A stretch of DNA of 64,000 nucleotides. Source: JBDGRJ01 sp042218065. GTDB lineage: Bacteria > Patescibacteriota > Patescibacteriia > Magasanikbacterales > UBA922. The translations under genes were made by a program, and so were the position numbers. Below, one piece after another: positions 42,558-50,795 of the stretch (the stretch's first letter is position 1; each line of letters begins with the position of its first letter). The DNA is taken from NCBI GenBank assembly GCA_042218065.1, contig JBDGRL010000002.1, positions 1-64,000 on the forward strand, in the 5' to 3' direction. The notes beneath the pieces were generated by a model. It made no database searches. It saw nothing but the letters and a program-made list of their open reading frames with translations, and was not told the DNA's origin.

Positions 42558-43718
42558 ATGAAAACTTTAAGAAAAAATCTTCAAAAACTCGGCTTTTCAA
42601 AAAATAAGATCGACGTTTATCTTGCTTTGTATGAAGAAGGTGAAGCAAAAGCTAGAAAGATTATTGATAAAACGGATTTACATAGGAATATTGTCTATAC
42701 TGAGCTAAATGAGTTGATTGATAAAAATTTAGTTGCAAAAAAGGAGGAAAGCGGAGTTGCGGTGTTCCAGGTGCTTGCCCCACAAAGACTAATGCAAGAG
42801 ATAAAAAGGAAAGAAGAGATAGCAAAAAACACTATAGAAGAGTTGCAGACTATCAATGAACCACAAAAACAGGAAATTGTTATACGAGAAGGCAAGGAAG
42901 AGCTTCGGGACATTTTGTATGAAATGCATGAAAATAGAGATGAAAATGAGGAGTGGAAAATATTAGGAGCCTCAGAAAAATGGTTTGAAAAAAATATTTT
43001 ATCTCAAGATGATTACAATGAGCTGATCAAAAAACAAGAAAAAAAAGGTTTTAGAAAAAAAATAATTAGTTCCAGTTCAATTAAAGATTTTCCCGAGAGA
43101 AGTAATACTGAGTTTAAATTAGTACCCAGCTTAACTACTGAAGATAATGAAGTACATGTTTTTGGAGATAAGGTAATTCATACTGTTTTGGTTGAACCTT
43201 ATACGGTAATTGAGTTTTCAAACAAAAAATTAGTTAATTCCTATGATAGTTTCTTCAACAGTCTTTGGAGCCAAGAAGTCATAACTTACAGAGGCTGGGA
43301 TGAAATTAAAAATATGTATATGGATGTAGTTTTACCTTCATTGGAGTCAGGGGATGATAGTTATTTGTTCACGACTTACCCCCAACAAGAAAAGGAAGCT
43401 GAGATAGGAAGTAGAGTTTGGGATGAGTTTAATGAAAAATGGAAAGAAAAAGGTTTAAATAAGAAATTTATCTTTTTTTCAGAAGAAGAGGCAGAAATAA
43501 CAAAAGAGAGACACCGGGAAACCGGGATAAGAAAAAAATGTGAGTATAAAACTCTACCTAAGGAATATTTTTCTGTCTTATCCATAGTAATTTACGGTGA
43601 TAAATATGTGGCGCTAACTGATCTTTCCGAACCTGTTGCTACTTTGTATTCGAATGAAAATATAATCGAAAGTTATAAAAGTCATTTTAAGATGTTGTGG
43701 AATATTGCAGAAAAGTAA
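42558..43718 (+). CDS. TrmB-type transcriptional regulator with duplicated effector region
   Basis: 386 aa. N-terminal winged helix (LQKLGFSKNKIDVYLALYEEG, then IIDKTDLHRNIVYTELNELIDKNLV) and a short coiled coil (about 80-100), as in TrmB sugar-responsive regulators. The effector part seems to be present twice: VIEFSNKKLVNSYDSFFNSLW near residue 225-245 matches ATLYSNENIIESYKSHFKML at the end. The nearest possible target is the divergent 389-aa gene. Confidence 0.72.
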   Translation: MKTLRKNLQKLGFSKNKIDVYLALYEEGEAKARKIIDKTDLHRNIVYTELNELIDKNLVAKKEESGVAVFQVLAPQRLMQEIKRKEEIAKNTIEELQTINEPQKQEIVIREGKEELRDILYEMHENRDENEEWKILGASEKWFEKNILSQDDYNELIKKQEKKGFRKKIISSSSIKDFPERSNTEFKLVPSLTTEDNEVHVFGDKVIHTVLVEPYTVIEFSNKKLVNSYDSFFNSLWSQEVITYRGWDEIKNMYMDVVLPSLESGDDSYLFTTYPQQEKEAEIGSRVWDEFNEKWKEKGLNKKFIFFSEEEAEITKERHRETGIRKKCEYKTLPKEYFSVLSIVIYGDKYVALTDLSEPVATLYSNENIIESYKSHFKMLWNIAEK

Positions 43719-43761
43719 AATAAGTTTTATCATACATAAAAATAATACTTCTTTTTACTTT

Positions 43762-44736
43762 ATGGTTTTATTACTTTACGGCGAAGACACCTTTCGCTCT
43801 AAGCAAAAATTGAAAAAAATGAAGCAAAAATTTAGCGATGAGAGGGATAAAGAAGGTCTAAACTTAGTAAAGCTTGATGCAGAGAACTCTGAGCCAGGAG
43901 AGATCGAGGAGCAGATATTCGCATCTCCTTTTCTATCAGAGAAAAGAATGGTCATAGTTGAGAATTTTATAGAATCAGACCATGATAATCTGAAGGAGAG
44001 ATTGTTGGAGAAAATAGAATCCAGGAAAATACCCGATTTCATTAATTTAATTTTTTGGGAGGGGGATATTGATCCAAATAAAGGAATAGCTCAAGATTTA
44101 TTTGATCGACTGCAACAAGAAAAATACTCACAGGAGTTTAATAAATTTGAGGGGCAGAAGCTTCGGGCGTGGGTAAGTAATAAGATTGAAGATTTGGGGG
44201 GTGATATTAATAGAGGTGCTTTAGATTATATGGTCCGACATGTGGGGAATGATATGTGGCAGCTTAATAATATTTGTCATCAGCTGGTTGCCTATACCGA
44301 CAAAGGCACCATAGAGCGAGAGGATGTAGATGTATTTATAAAAGAGGATGTAGATACCGATATATTTAATTTAATTGATTCGATAGTGGAGAAAAAACCG
44401 AAAGAAGTGTATAATATGATTCGTGAACAATACAGATCCGGAAAAGATCCTCACTATATTTTTGCTATGGTTTTACGTCAGTTTAGGATAATGTATAAGA
44501 TAAATGATGCAATAGAGCGTGGAGAAAACCCAAAAGGTAAAAAATATGCCAATAAACTGGATCTACACCCTTATGTATTAAAAAAGACCCGGCCTGTAGC
44601 CGAGAAATATGAAAAAAATAAAATTGAAGATATTTACGATAAGCTGCTAGATATAGACGAAAAAACTAAGACTGGACAGCACGACGAAGGGCTTTTGGTT
44701 GATGTTTTTGTTGGTGAGATTTGCAAAAATGCTTAA
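43762..44736 (+). CDS. holA: DNA polymerase III delta subunit
   Basis: 324 aa from the ATG at 43762; an upstream ATG at 43705 would add a non-family stretch and overlap the regulator gene. Start VLLLYGEDTFRSKQKLKKMK, then SPFLSEKRMVIVENF, LRAWVSNKIEDLGGDI, and DVDTDIFNLIDSIVEKKPKE are HolA features. It opens the sliding clamp during loading. The last 4 bp overlap the convergent GGDEF gene. Confidence 0.88.
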   Translation: MVLLLYGEDTFRSKQKLKKMKQKFSDERDKEGLNLVKLDAENSEPGEIEEQIFASPFLSEKRMVIVENFIESDHDNLKERLLEKIESRKIPDFINLIFWEGDIDPNKGIAQDLFDRLQQEKYSQEFNKFEGQKLRAWVSNKIEDLGGDINRGALDYMVRHVGNDMWQLNNICHQLVAYTDKGTIEREDVDVFIKEDVDTDIFNLIDSIVEKKPKEVYNMIREQYRSGKDPHYIFAMVLRQFRIMYKINDAIERGENPKGKKYANKLDLHPYVLKKTRPVAEKYEKNKIEDIYDKLLDIDEKTKTGQHDEGLLVDVFVGEICKNA

Positions 44737-45875
44737 TCTATAGAGTTTTCAAGTTCTTCAATAGCCTCATCTCGTCTTTCTATAGCAGCTTCTATTTTTT
44801 CCATGACAACAGTATCTAGCCCCATATCTTTTGCTCTTTTTTGTGCTTGCTCTAATCTGCCACTTTCAATAAGTTTTTTAATAAAATCTGCAACAGATGT
44901 TTTTTCAGTGGTAGATTCTTCCTTTGTGAACTCCTCATCCTTGCCTCTATAAATAACAGTTTCAAACATATTTTCATTAGAATCATCAACTATATTTATC
45001 CTTAACTGATTTTTTCCACTGGATGATCCGGCGCCTTGTTTTGCAGAGAGTTCAGCCTGGTCAGCTTGGGTTATCATTCTGCTAGCTATTGTTTTGGGTT
45101 TCCCAGCCAAGCTTTCTTTTGGTGAAACAATTCTTGATCCCATACTTACAGATAAGTTTTTTTGTATTTTCCTTCTATCTTCATCAGAAAGACCAATAGT
45201 TTCGTGAATATCAATATCTGTTAGTTTATCAAAAAGTCTTTTAGGTGCGGACATTGCATTTTTTTTGCTACTAATCTCTCTAAACATTACACTAAACTCG
45301 TCACCACCCTCACTAGCTGCCACATCAGATTCTCTAATTGTGTCTTCAATAACTCTTGCGATCTTTTTAATTATCTTGTCACCTGCCGGATGGCCAAAAT
45401 TATCATTAATTTCTTTGAAATCGTCTATATCAATATAAACTACATTAAAAAACTTATCTCTTTCTCTGTCTTCCCCTATTTCTTGGGCTAAAACCTCTCT
45501 TATGGGTCCCTTTTCCAGGAGACCAGTTAGATCATCCTCCCTCCCTTCTATTTTAGTTTCAGTGAATCTTATTGCATGATCAGCTATTATCTCTTTTTCT
45601 ACTTGAGTTATTGTGTAGCCCTCACCTTTATCTTCTCTATTTTTTTTAAGCCTGGCCTCAATATCTCTCTTAATAGTATCTTTAAGTATGCCCTTTTTTA
45701 GATTTTCCATTGGTTTACTTTCACTTCTAATTTTTTCGAGATATCCTTGTAAATCTTCTAGGCTTTCATCCTTTAACATATTTTCCAAATGGGATCTTGC
45801 GATAGTTTCACTCATATCAAATTCTTGGGTTTCTGGTTCTTCGCCTCTTCCTCTCTGACCTTCGCTTGTGTCCAT
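44733..45875 (-). CDS. Soluble GGDEF diguanylate cyclase-like protein
   Basis: 380 aa, no membrane helix. Helical N-terminal part (1-105), GGDEF domain (about 112-290) with DDLTGLLEKGP, VVYIDIDDFKEINDNFGHPAGD and an intact GGDEF at 190-194, preceded at five residues by R-E-S-D, a canonical RxxD inhibitory site. An acidic helical C-terminal region follows. It should make c-di-GMP. No EAL or PilZ gene is in the window, so downstream signalling is unknown. Stop codons overlap those of holA. Confidence 0.87.
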   Translation of the reverse strand: MDTSEGQRGRGEEPETQEFDMSETIARSHLENMLKDESLEDLQGYLEKIRSESKPMENLKKGILKDTIKRDIEARLKKNREDKGEGYTITQVEKEIIADHAIRFTETKIEGREDDLTGLLEKGPIREVLAQEIGEDRERDKFFNVVYIDIDDFKEINDNFGHPAGDKIIKKIARVIEDTIRESDVAASEGGDEFSVMFREISSKKNAMSAPKRLFDKLTDIDIHETIGLSDEDRRKIQKNLSVSMGSRIVSPKESLAGKPKTIASRMITQADQAELSAKQGAGSSSGKNQLRINIVDDSNENMFETVIYRGKDEEFTKEESTTEKTSVADFIKKLIESGRLEQAQKRAKDMGLDTVVMEKIEAAIERRDEAIEELENSID

Positions 45876-45881
45876 ATTGTA

Positions 45882-46148
45882 CTATTGTTGTTTATTAACT
45901 TTCTTCTGCATCTGAGACATTATTCTAGAAGCTTTATTTTCTTTAATAGCACCGACTTTAGCTGCTTTGTCTAGTGCTTTTTGAAGATTTGAAAGTTTTT
46001 CATTTAACTCATCTTCATCAGCTCCATTTTTTATAGCTTTTTCTAGTTCTTTTTTGATTTTTTTATATTCCTCTTTTCTTTTGTTATTTATTTTTGTTCT
46101 TTTCTTGGTTTGCTTCAGGTGTTTTTTCGCTGAAGGTCTGTTTGGCAT
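45882..46148 (-). CDS. rpsT: 30S ribosomal protein S20
   Basis: 88 aa, Lys-rich, helical. Starts MPNRPSAKKHLKQTKKRTKIN and ends with KAAKVGAIKENKASRIMSQM, the family ends. Reads from its own promoter; the GGDEF gene starts 6 bp after its stop and may be cotranscribed. Confidence 0.92.
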   Translation of the reverse strand: MPNRPSAKKHLKQTKKRTKINNKRKEEYKKIKKELEKAIKNGADEDELNEKLSNLQKALDKAAKVGAIKENKASRIMSQMQKKVNKQQ

Positions 46149-46180
46149 ATTAATGTTTTTAATAAATTAATCTAGATTAA

Positions 46181-46209
46181 ACTATAGTAAATTTAGTCTA
46201 TTTTGTCAA
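46181..46209 (-). promoter_or_regulatory. Sigma-70 promoter of rpsT
   Basis: On the minus strand: -35 TTGACA (46204-46209, overlapping the rmuC stop), 17-bp spacer, -10 TATAGT (46181-46186). Confidence 0.82.
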
Positions 46210-47318
46210 CTTTCTAACTCCGGGCCTTCTACTTGTTCAGCTTCTATTTCTTGCTCTACTTCGGTAATTTTAGCTACATCTTTATCTACTTTTCTCAACT
46301 CATCATAAGCAGTATTAAAATGATTCACTGTAGTAGATAGAGTTTTTCCTAGCTTTTGCATATAAGTATCGTGATTTTGGATGTGGTTTTTTAACTTTTC
46401 TACATTTTTTCTTATTTCTTTGGCGCTTTCTTCTATTTGAAGAGATTTCAAACCTTGCAATACAGTTTGTAGATAAGCTGCGAATGTAGTTGGTGATACG
46501 ATTATAACATTCTTGTCCTTGTGTGCATACTCGATTAAATTTCTTGTAGTCGCTTCAGTAGAACCTACTTTATTGACTAGAAGATCATAATATATTGCTT
46601 CAGCCGGGATAAACATGAATGCAAATTCTAGTGTACCTTGGTTTGGTTTAATGTACTTGGAAGTCTCCTTGATTCTATTTTTTAAGTCTTTTTTAAGTTG
46701 TTTTTTTATTTTTTCTTTTTTATCTTTGTCTTCTGTTTTCATAAGTCTTGAGTAATTGTCCAATGAGAATTTTGCATCAACCGGTATTAGCCCATTTTTA
46801 GTTTTCACCACTGCATCTACTTGGTCACCATCTTCGAATTTGTATTGCATTTCATATCCCATTGGAGGAAGAATGTTTTCTAGTATTAGTTTAAGTCCTG
46901 CTTCCCCCAGTGCTCCTCTTCTTTTTTGGTGGGTTAAAACCTGTTTTAGATCTTGAAGCTGTTCTGAATAATCCATTACCTTCTCATTTGTCTTTTCTAA
47001 GCTCGTTAGTTTTTTCTGTAATTCTTTCAGTTCTTTTTTGCTATCTTTGGTTATATCTTTGATTGTTTCTTTGTTCTCTTTGTATTGTTCCTTGATAGAT
47101 TTGTTTAATTTTTCCTTTGTTTTAGACATTTCTTTGTGGGTGTTTTGCATTTTTTCGTCTACAGTTTTATTTAGTTGCTGGATTTGTTTCTGTAGCATCA
47201 TCATAGAATCTTTATTTTCTTCAGTTTGAAGCTGTTTTAGTTTTTTATACATTATATATATACCCACTAATGCGGCAATCAATAAAATTGTGAGTAAGAT
47301 TAATAAAAGCTGTTCCAT
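46206..47318 (-). CDS. rmuC: RmuC-family DNA recombination protein
   Basis: 370 aa. N-terminal membrane helix (about 3-24), long coiled coil (25-125), then the RmuC core GALGEAGLKLILENILPP, DAVVKTKNGLIPVDAKFSLDNY, and FMFIPAEAIYYDLL with VIIVSPTTFAAYLQTV, a PD-(D/E)xK-type nuclease fold. RmuC limits recombination between inverted repeats, a notable neighbour for the palindrome-rich region that follows. Confidence 0.9.
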   Translation of the reverse strand: MEQLLLILLTILLIAALVGIYIMYKKLKQLQTEENKDSMMMLQKQIQQLNKTVDEKMQNTHKEMSKTKEKLNKSIKEQYKENKETIKDITKDSKKELKELQKKLTSLEKTNEKVMDYSEQLQDLKQVLTHQKRRGALGEAGLKLILENILPPMGYEMQYKFEDGDQVDAVVKTKNGLIPVDAKFSLDNYSRLMKTEDKDKKEKIKKQLKKDLKNRIKETSKYIKPNQGTLEFAFMFIPAEAIYYDLLVNKVGSTEATTRNLIEYAHKDKNVIIVSPTTFAAYLQTVLQGLKSLQIEESAKEIRKNVEKLKNHIQNHDTYMQKLGKTLSTTVNHFNTAYDELRKVDKDVAKITEVEQEIEAEQVEGPELES

Positions 47319-47574
47319 TTAAATAGTGTTACTTAATGCCAAGTTATTATAACACTATAGGTAATGGATAGAAAATTTTAGTATATTATATTTTACGACG
47401 CAGAATTTATTCTTAATTAAGTGAAATTTAAGTTTGTTAAAAAGTGATTAAAAATTTAATCAGAATCTGATTTTATTAATTCTCGTTTGTATCTTAATTT
47501 ATTTTATTTGAAATTGTTTCACGTGAAACAATATAGGCTTTTTAAACTAATAAGATTAAAATAAATATTTTAGC

Positions 47575-47603
47575 TTGATAAATTTATTGAAATTTGTTAC
47601 TGT
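47575..47603 (+). promoter_or_regulatory. Possible promoter of the structured RNA
   Basis: -35 TTGATA (47575-47580), 17-bp spacer, weak -10 TACTGT (47598-47603), just before the first RNA stem. Confidence 0.4.
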
Positions 47604-47606
47604 GAA

Positions 47607-47902
47607 GTTGTTCTTTCAGGACAACGAGTTTGCTAGTGGTAATTCCTAGGATTACCTACTGGCATGCCCTAGCCATCTCTGGGAGCAGCTAATAGCTGCC
47701 TAAGATTGATGCTCCGTTCGGGCGAGTCCGGATAATCAATCTTAGAAAAAGCTGGCAGCCGATGCTGGGGCTTACTTGCCTTCGGCAGGGCAGGACCTCC
47801 TCCCCAGTGAATCGGTTTGGGGTTTCACCCACCCCGCCTCCCGATAGATCTCTATTGCCCTGATCAAGCAATATATCTACCGGGAGGTAAACGGGTTTTT
47901 TT
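47607..47902 (+). ncRNA. Highly structured RNA of unknown family, about 300 nt
   Basis: Non-coding and GC-richer than its surroundings. Stems seen: GTTGT/ACAAC (47607-47625); GCTAG/CTAGC (47632/47669) enclosing GGTAAT/ATTACC; GCAGCTAATAGCTGC (47685-47699); a perfect 10-bp TAAGATTGAT/ATCAATCTTA (47701/47735); CCGAT/ATCGG plus CTGGGG/CCCCAG (47759-47825) enclosing TGCCTTCGGCA; and a final long hairpin CCTCCCG.../CGGGAGG followed by CGGG and TTTTTTT, an intrinsic terminator on the plus strand. I could not match it to RNase P RNA, tmRNA, SRP RNA or 6S RNA consensus. Confidence 0.75.
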
Positions 47903-48338
47903 ATTTAAAATTGTTTCACGTGAAACAATTCTGCTCGTATTTTACTCTGATATGGGTATTTAGCAGTAATTTTGCAGTTAAAATGTTTCACGTGAAACAA
48001 TTTTACATCAATATACAGTCTTTTTGCTTATAAAAAATGTTTCACGTGAAACAATTTAGTTACTTAAAACGTGTAAATAAGACAAAACACCGAAAAAAAG
48101 TGAATAATATTGTTTCACGTGAAACACTTTTTAAACTGAATAACCAAAATTATCTTTATTTGCATATTTATTACTTTTTTTTAGTATAGCTCCCTTTTTT
48201 ATCTTAGATTGATAACAGCTCCCAAAAATGCTATAATCACCCTGTATTGTTTCACGTGAAACAATTTAAACCAAGAAAATATAGGAAATAGGGTAAATGA
48301 GATGAAAAATGGATGAAAATGTTTCACGTGAAACATTT

Positions 48339-48410
48339 GCCCTCGTAGTTTAATGGACAAAACAAAAGCCTCCTAAGCTTTAGATGCACGTTCGATTCGT
48401 GCCGAGGGCA
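48339..48410 (+). tRNA. tRNA-Arg(CCU)
   Basis: Acceptor GCCCTCG/CGAGGGC, D arm GTTT/AAAC, anticodon stem AAAGC/GCTTT with loop CTCCTAA (anticodon CCT), T arm GCACG-TTCGATT-CGTGC, discriminator A. It starts 3 bp after a parS site. Confidence 0.93.
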
Positions 48411-48717
48411 CAAGTAAATACTCTTCATTAGAAAGGTGCTGAGTGTTCTTTTAGTGTATATTTAGACTCAATGTTTCATGTGAAACATTGAAAAGATAAA
48501 TTAAACTTGTTAAACCCCTATAAAAGCCAAAAAGTTATAAAGATATAGAAAAAAGTATATTTATAACTGAAAAGTACATAAAATTGTTTCACGTGAAACA
48601 ATTTGGTAAAACCTTTAATCAAAAACGGGCTTGTTAATTGTTTCACGTGAAACAAAGAGGAGTTAAAAATCTGTTTAGTTGTTTTTTGAAATTTTAGCGT
48701 CGTAAAATATTAATATC

Positions 48718-48803
48718 TTGTGGAAAACTTGTTGATAAGTTAAAAAAATTAGTGGATAAATTGTGTATAAGTTCTTAAAATCTGTTGATAAAGCTGTGGA
48801 TAA
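48718..48803 (+). promoter_or_regulatory. Array of six DnaA-box-like sites; origin candidate
   Basis: All in one direction: TTGTGGAAA (48718), TTGTTGATAA (48729), TAGTGGATAA (48750), TTGTGTATAA (48761), CTGTTGATAA (48782), CTGTGGATAA (48794). They lie in very AT-rich DNA right beside the parS array. This is denser than the sites around dnaA. Could be oriC or a DnaA-binding control site. Confidence 0.6.
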
Positions 48804-48898
48804 AAACAATTTAAACTAAATTAAGCTCAAATTATAATAAGTTTATATAGATCCGTTTTTATCGACTAAATATTGAAAAATTCATCAATCAAGGCGTA

Positions 48899-49226
48899 TT
48901 AGATCATAAAAAAATGTTACTGAAATGACTTACGGTTAGATCACAAAAAATGTTACTGTGGTGTGTTTAATTTTTTAAATTGAACACACCATGAACAATC
49001 AAGCTAAAACATCTTACCAGCGAGTGCAAGAGCACTCGCAGATAGACCAGAAAGTAAAAAATAAACTTAAAGAAAAATTTAAGCAACTTAACCCCAAACA
49101 ACTTAAAGAAAACATAGACAAAATGATTAAAAAGATTAGAAAATCAGCCCAAAATACAAAATAATTTCAGTAACATGCTTTTATGATCTAACCGTGGGGG
49201 GTTGAGTAACAATTTTTATGATCTAA
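48899..49226 (+). mobile_element. MITE-like element with doubled terminal repeats
   Basis: Left end has two direct copies of a ~23-bp repeat starting TTAGATCA and ending TGTTACTG (48899-48922, 48936-48958). The right end has two inverted copies, CAGTAACA...TGATCTAA (49168-49191) and GTAACA...TGATCTAA (49206-49226). Tandem terminal repeats are seen in some IS families such as IS21. Inside is a GGTGTGTT/AACACACC hairpin (48960-48990) and one small ORF. 328 bp, no full transposase. Confidence 0.72.
48991..49164 (+). pseudogene. 57-aa ORF, probable C-terminal remnant of a transposase
   Basis: Begins MNNQAKTSYQRVQEHSQIDQ, with KLKEKFKQLNPKQLKENIDK further on. This pattern recalls the extreme C terminus of DDE integrase-type transposases (short helical tail with LNP). 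It lies inside the doubled-repeat element, so the likeliest history is internal deletion of an insertion sequence. It could instead be an expressed small protein. Confidence 0.45.
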
Positions 49227-49270
49227 AGCGCAAGGTACACCCTTTTTAAAGTATGTGTTATAATAACCAC

Positions 49271-49930
49271 ATGAATTTGAAAAGAATAATCACAATATCA
49301 ATCCTTTCGTTTGTTTTATTTGCCATTCTTCCGAAAACTGCTGACACTCAGATGAGTGGAGGGGGTTATAATATTTATACTGACAAGTTTTCTGTGGTTA
49401 GTACTAATACTTCTACCGGTGGCGCTTATGAGATTACCCAAACTGGCGGGCAGTACTTTGCTACTAATACAAAAAAAGGCAGTTTTGAGTTGCGCGGAGG
49501 ATTTCAAGCACAAGAAAAAGGAATTTTAAAGGTAAATTTAAGTAAAAATACCCTTGATTTAGGTACTATTTCAAAAAGCAATGTATCAAAAGGTAGTATA
49601 AAAGTCACAATAACGACTGATTCAGAAACTGGATATAACTTATCTATAAGCGAAAATCATAATTTAAAGTCAAATTCATTAACAATAAATGATGTTTCAG
49701 ATGGTTCGGTGACTGGTGGCAGTCAAGAGTATGGAATTACTACAAAAGGGGCTGATGGTTTGCTAAACCAAGACAAAGGTATTTCTGGCAATTTAAATAT
49801 AGCGTCACACGATGGACAGGTGTACAAACGAACAGTGGAGGTTATATTTAAAGCATCTTTGTCCAATACTCCTGCTAATAATGAAGATCTATCACACAAA
49901 GTGACATTCAACACAACTGTAAATCCTTAA
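49271..49930 (+). CDS. Secreted beta-sandwich surface protein
   Basis: 219 aa from the ATG at 49271 (the ATG at 49253 would place six extra residues before the signal peptide). Signal peptide about 1-26, then Gly/Ser/Thr-rich sequence with repeated beta-strand patterns (LSKNTLDLGTISKSNVSKGS, KVTITTDSETGYNLSIS). WxL-type surface proteins have similar pieces, but I see no clear WxL motif. First gene of a tightly coupled four-gene surface operon; the next gene starts 1 bp after its stop. Confidence 0.65.
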   Translation: MNLKRIITISILSFVLFAILPKTADTQMSGGGYNIYTDKFSVVSTNTSTGGAYEITQTGGQYFATNTKKGSFELRGGFQAQEKGILKVNLSKNTLDLGTISKSNVSKGSIKVTITTDSETGYNLSISENHNLKSNSLTINDVSDGSVTGGSQEYGITTKGADGLLNQDKGISGNLNIASHDGQVYKRTVEVIFKASLSNTPANNEDLSHKVTFNTTVNP

Positions 49931-49931
49931 A

Positions 49932-50795
49932 ATGATTAGAAAAATAGCAGTTTTCATAATAATACTTGCTCTTTTTTTACCTTTAGAGGCTGAAGCTGTG
50001 TCAATTTCTCCTTTGCGCCAGGCAGTTTCTATAGAAAAAGGTGAAAAGAAACAAGTTCAGGTTAGCGTAAAAAACACATCAGACTCAAGAAAAAAATTTG
50101 TACCTGAGGTGAGCGGTTTTGATTTAAATAGTAGGGGGAGTATAAATTATGAAGCAGAAAGTATAGCTGAAGACTGGTTGCTTTATGACAGAAACCCCTT
50201 TGTTTTAGACCCCGGAGAAGAGAAGGAGGTCAGTTTTACTATTAATATTCCAAATGAAGCTAAATCAAAGTCTTATTATTTGGTATTATTTATAAAAAGG
50301 GCAGGCATTGAGAGAAAGATGGCCGCCAGCCCAAAAGTAGGGTCTTTGTTATTTGTTCATGTAGCTGGGACTAGAGTAGAGAAAATGAGTATAGATAGTT
50401 TTGTGTCTTCTCGAAATTATTATTTTAGTACTCCGGTAAATATTAATATGAATACGAGAAATCTGGGTTCTATTCATGTTATACCTCAGGGAGCTGTAAG
50501 TATATTAGACAATGGAGAAGTGGTGGCAAAGAAAGAAATAAATAAATCTAAGCAGATGGTTTTGCCGGATGGTACCTTTTCTAGAGAATTATCTTTTTCT
50601 AACTTAAATTGGACAGAAACCGGAAAACTAAAAGCAGTAGCTTATTTAAAATATGGCAGAACCTCAAAAACTACCTCTGCTTCTACAGAATTTTGGTTCA
50701 TACCCAAAAAAGTTTTGATTTTTACTGGTGTCTTGATTATAGCTCTGCTTTTCTTACTTTTTAGATTGAAGTCAAAAATAAAAAAATATGACTAA
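49932..50795 (+). CDS. DUF916-like membrane-anchored surface protein
   Basis: 287 aa. Signal peptide (1-22), an immunoglobulin-like domain SISPLRQAVSIEKGEKKQVQ ... FVLDPGEEKEVSFTINIPN, a second beta domain, then a transmembrane helix (about 261-280) and basic tail. This is the plan of DUF916/DUF3324 proteins, which in Gram-positives pair with WxL proteins to hold surface complexes. The stop overlaps the dockerin-protein start by 8 bp. Confidence 0.72.
   Translation: MIRKIAVFIIILALFLPLEAEAVSISPLRQAVSIEKGEKKQVQVSVKNTSDSRKKFVPEVSGFDLNSRGSINYEAESIAEDWLLYDRNPFVLDPGEEKEVSFTINIPNEAKSKSYYLVLFIKRAGIERKMAASPKVGSLLFVHVAGTRVEKMSIDSFVSSRNYYFSTPVNINMNTRNLGSIHVIPQGAVSILDNGEVVAKKEINKSKQMVLPDGTFSRELSFSNLNWTETGKLKAVAYLKYGRTSKTTSASTEFWFIPKKVLIFTGVLIIALLFLLFRLKSKIKKYD

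Larger units (their letters stand above)
47515..48654. repeat. parS array: ten centromere-type palindromes
   Basis: The 16-mer TGTTTCACGTGAAACA, the ParB/Spo0J binding sequence, occurs exactly at 47515, 47912, 47984, 48038, 48111, 48248, 48320, 48585 and 48639, and as TGTTTCATGTGAAACA at 48472. In most sites flanking A/T bases extend the palindrome. ParB would load here and spread to form the segregation complex. Between sites lie a structured RNA and tRNA-Arg(CCU). No parA or parB gene is in the window. I saw no further site elsewhere. Confidence 0.95.

Noticed and set aside
47689..47871. 60-codon minus-strand ORF inside the structured RNA
   Set aside because: It runs across RNA stems, has low-complexity product and no ribosome site.
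47607..47902. RNase P RNA, tmRNA or SRP RNA at the structured locus
   Set aside because: The invariant GAGGAAAGUC and ACAGAA of RNase P, the tRNA-like ends and ALAA-type tag of tmRNA, and the GGAAGGAAGCAGCC loop of SRP RNA are not found on either strand. Left as unknown family.
49253..49270. Upstream ATG for the first surface-operon gene
   Set aside because: It would put MCYNNH ahead of a normal signal peptide start; the ATG at 49271 is preferred.
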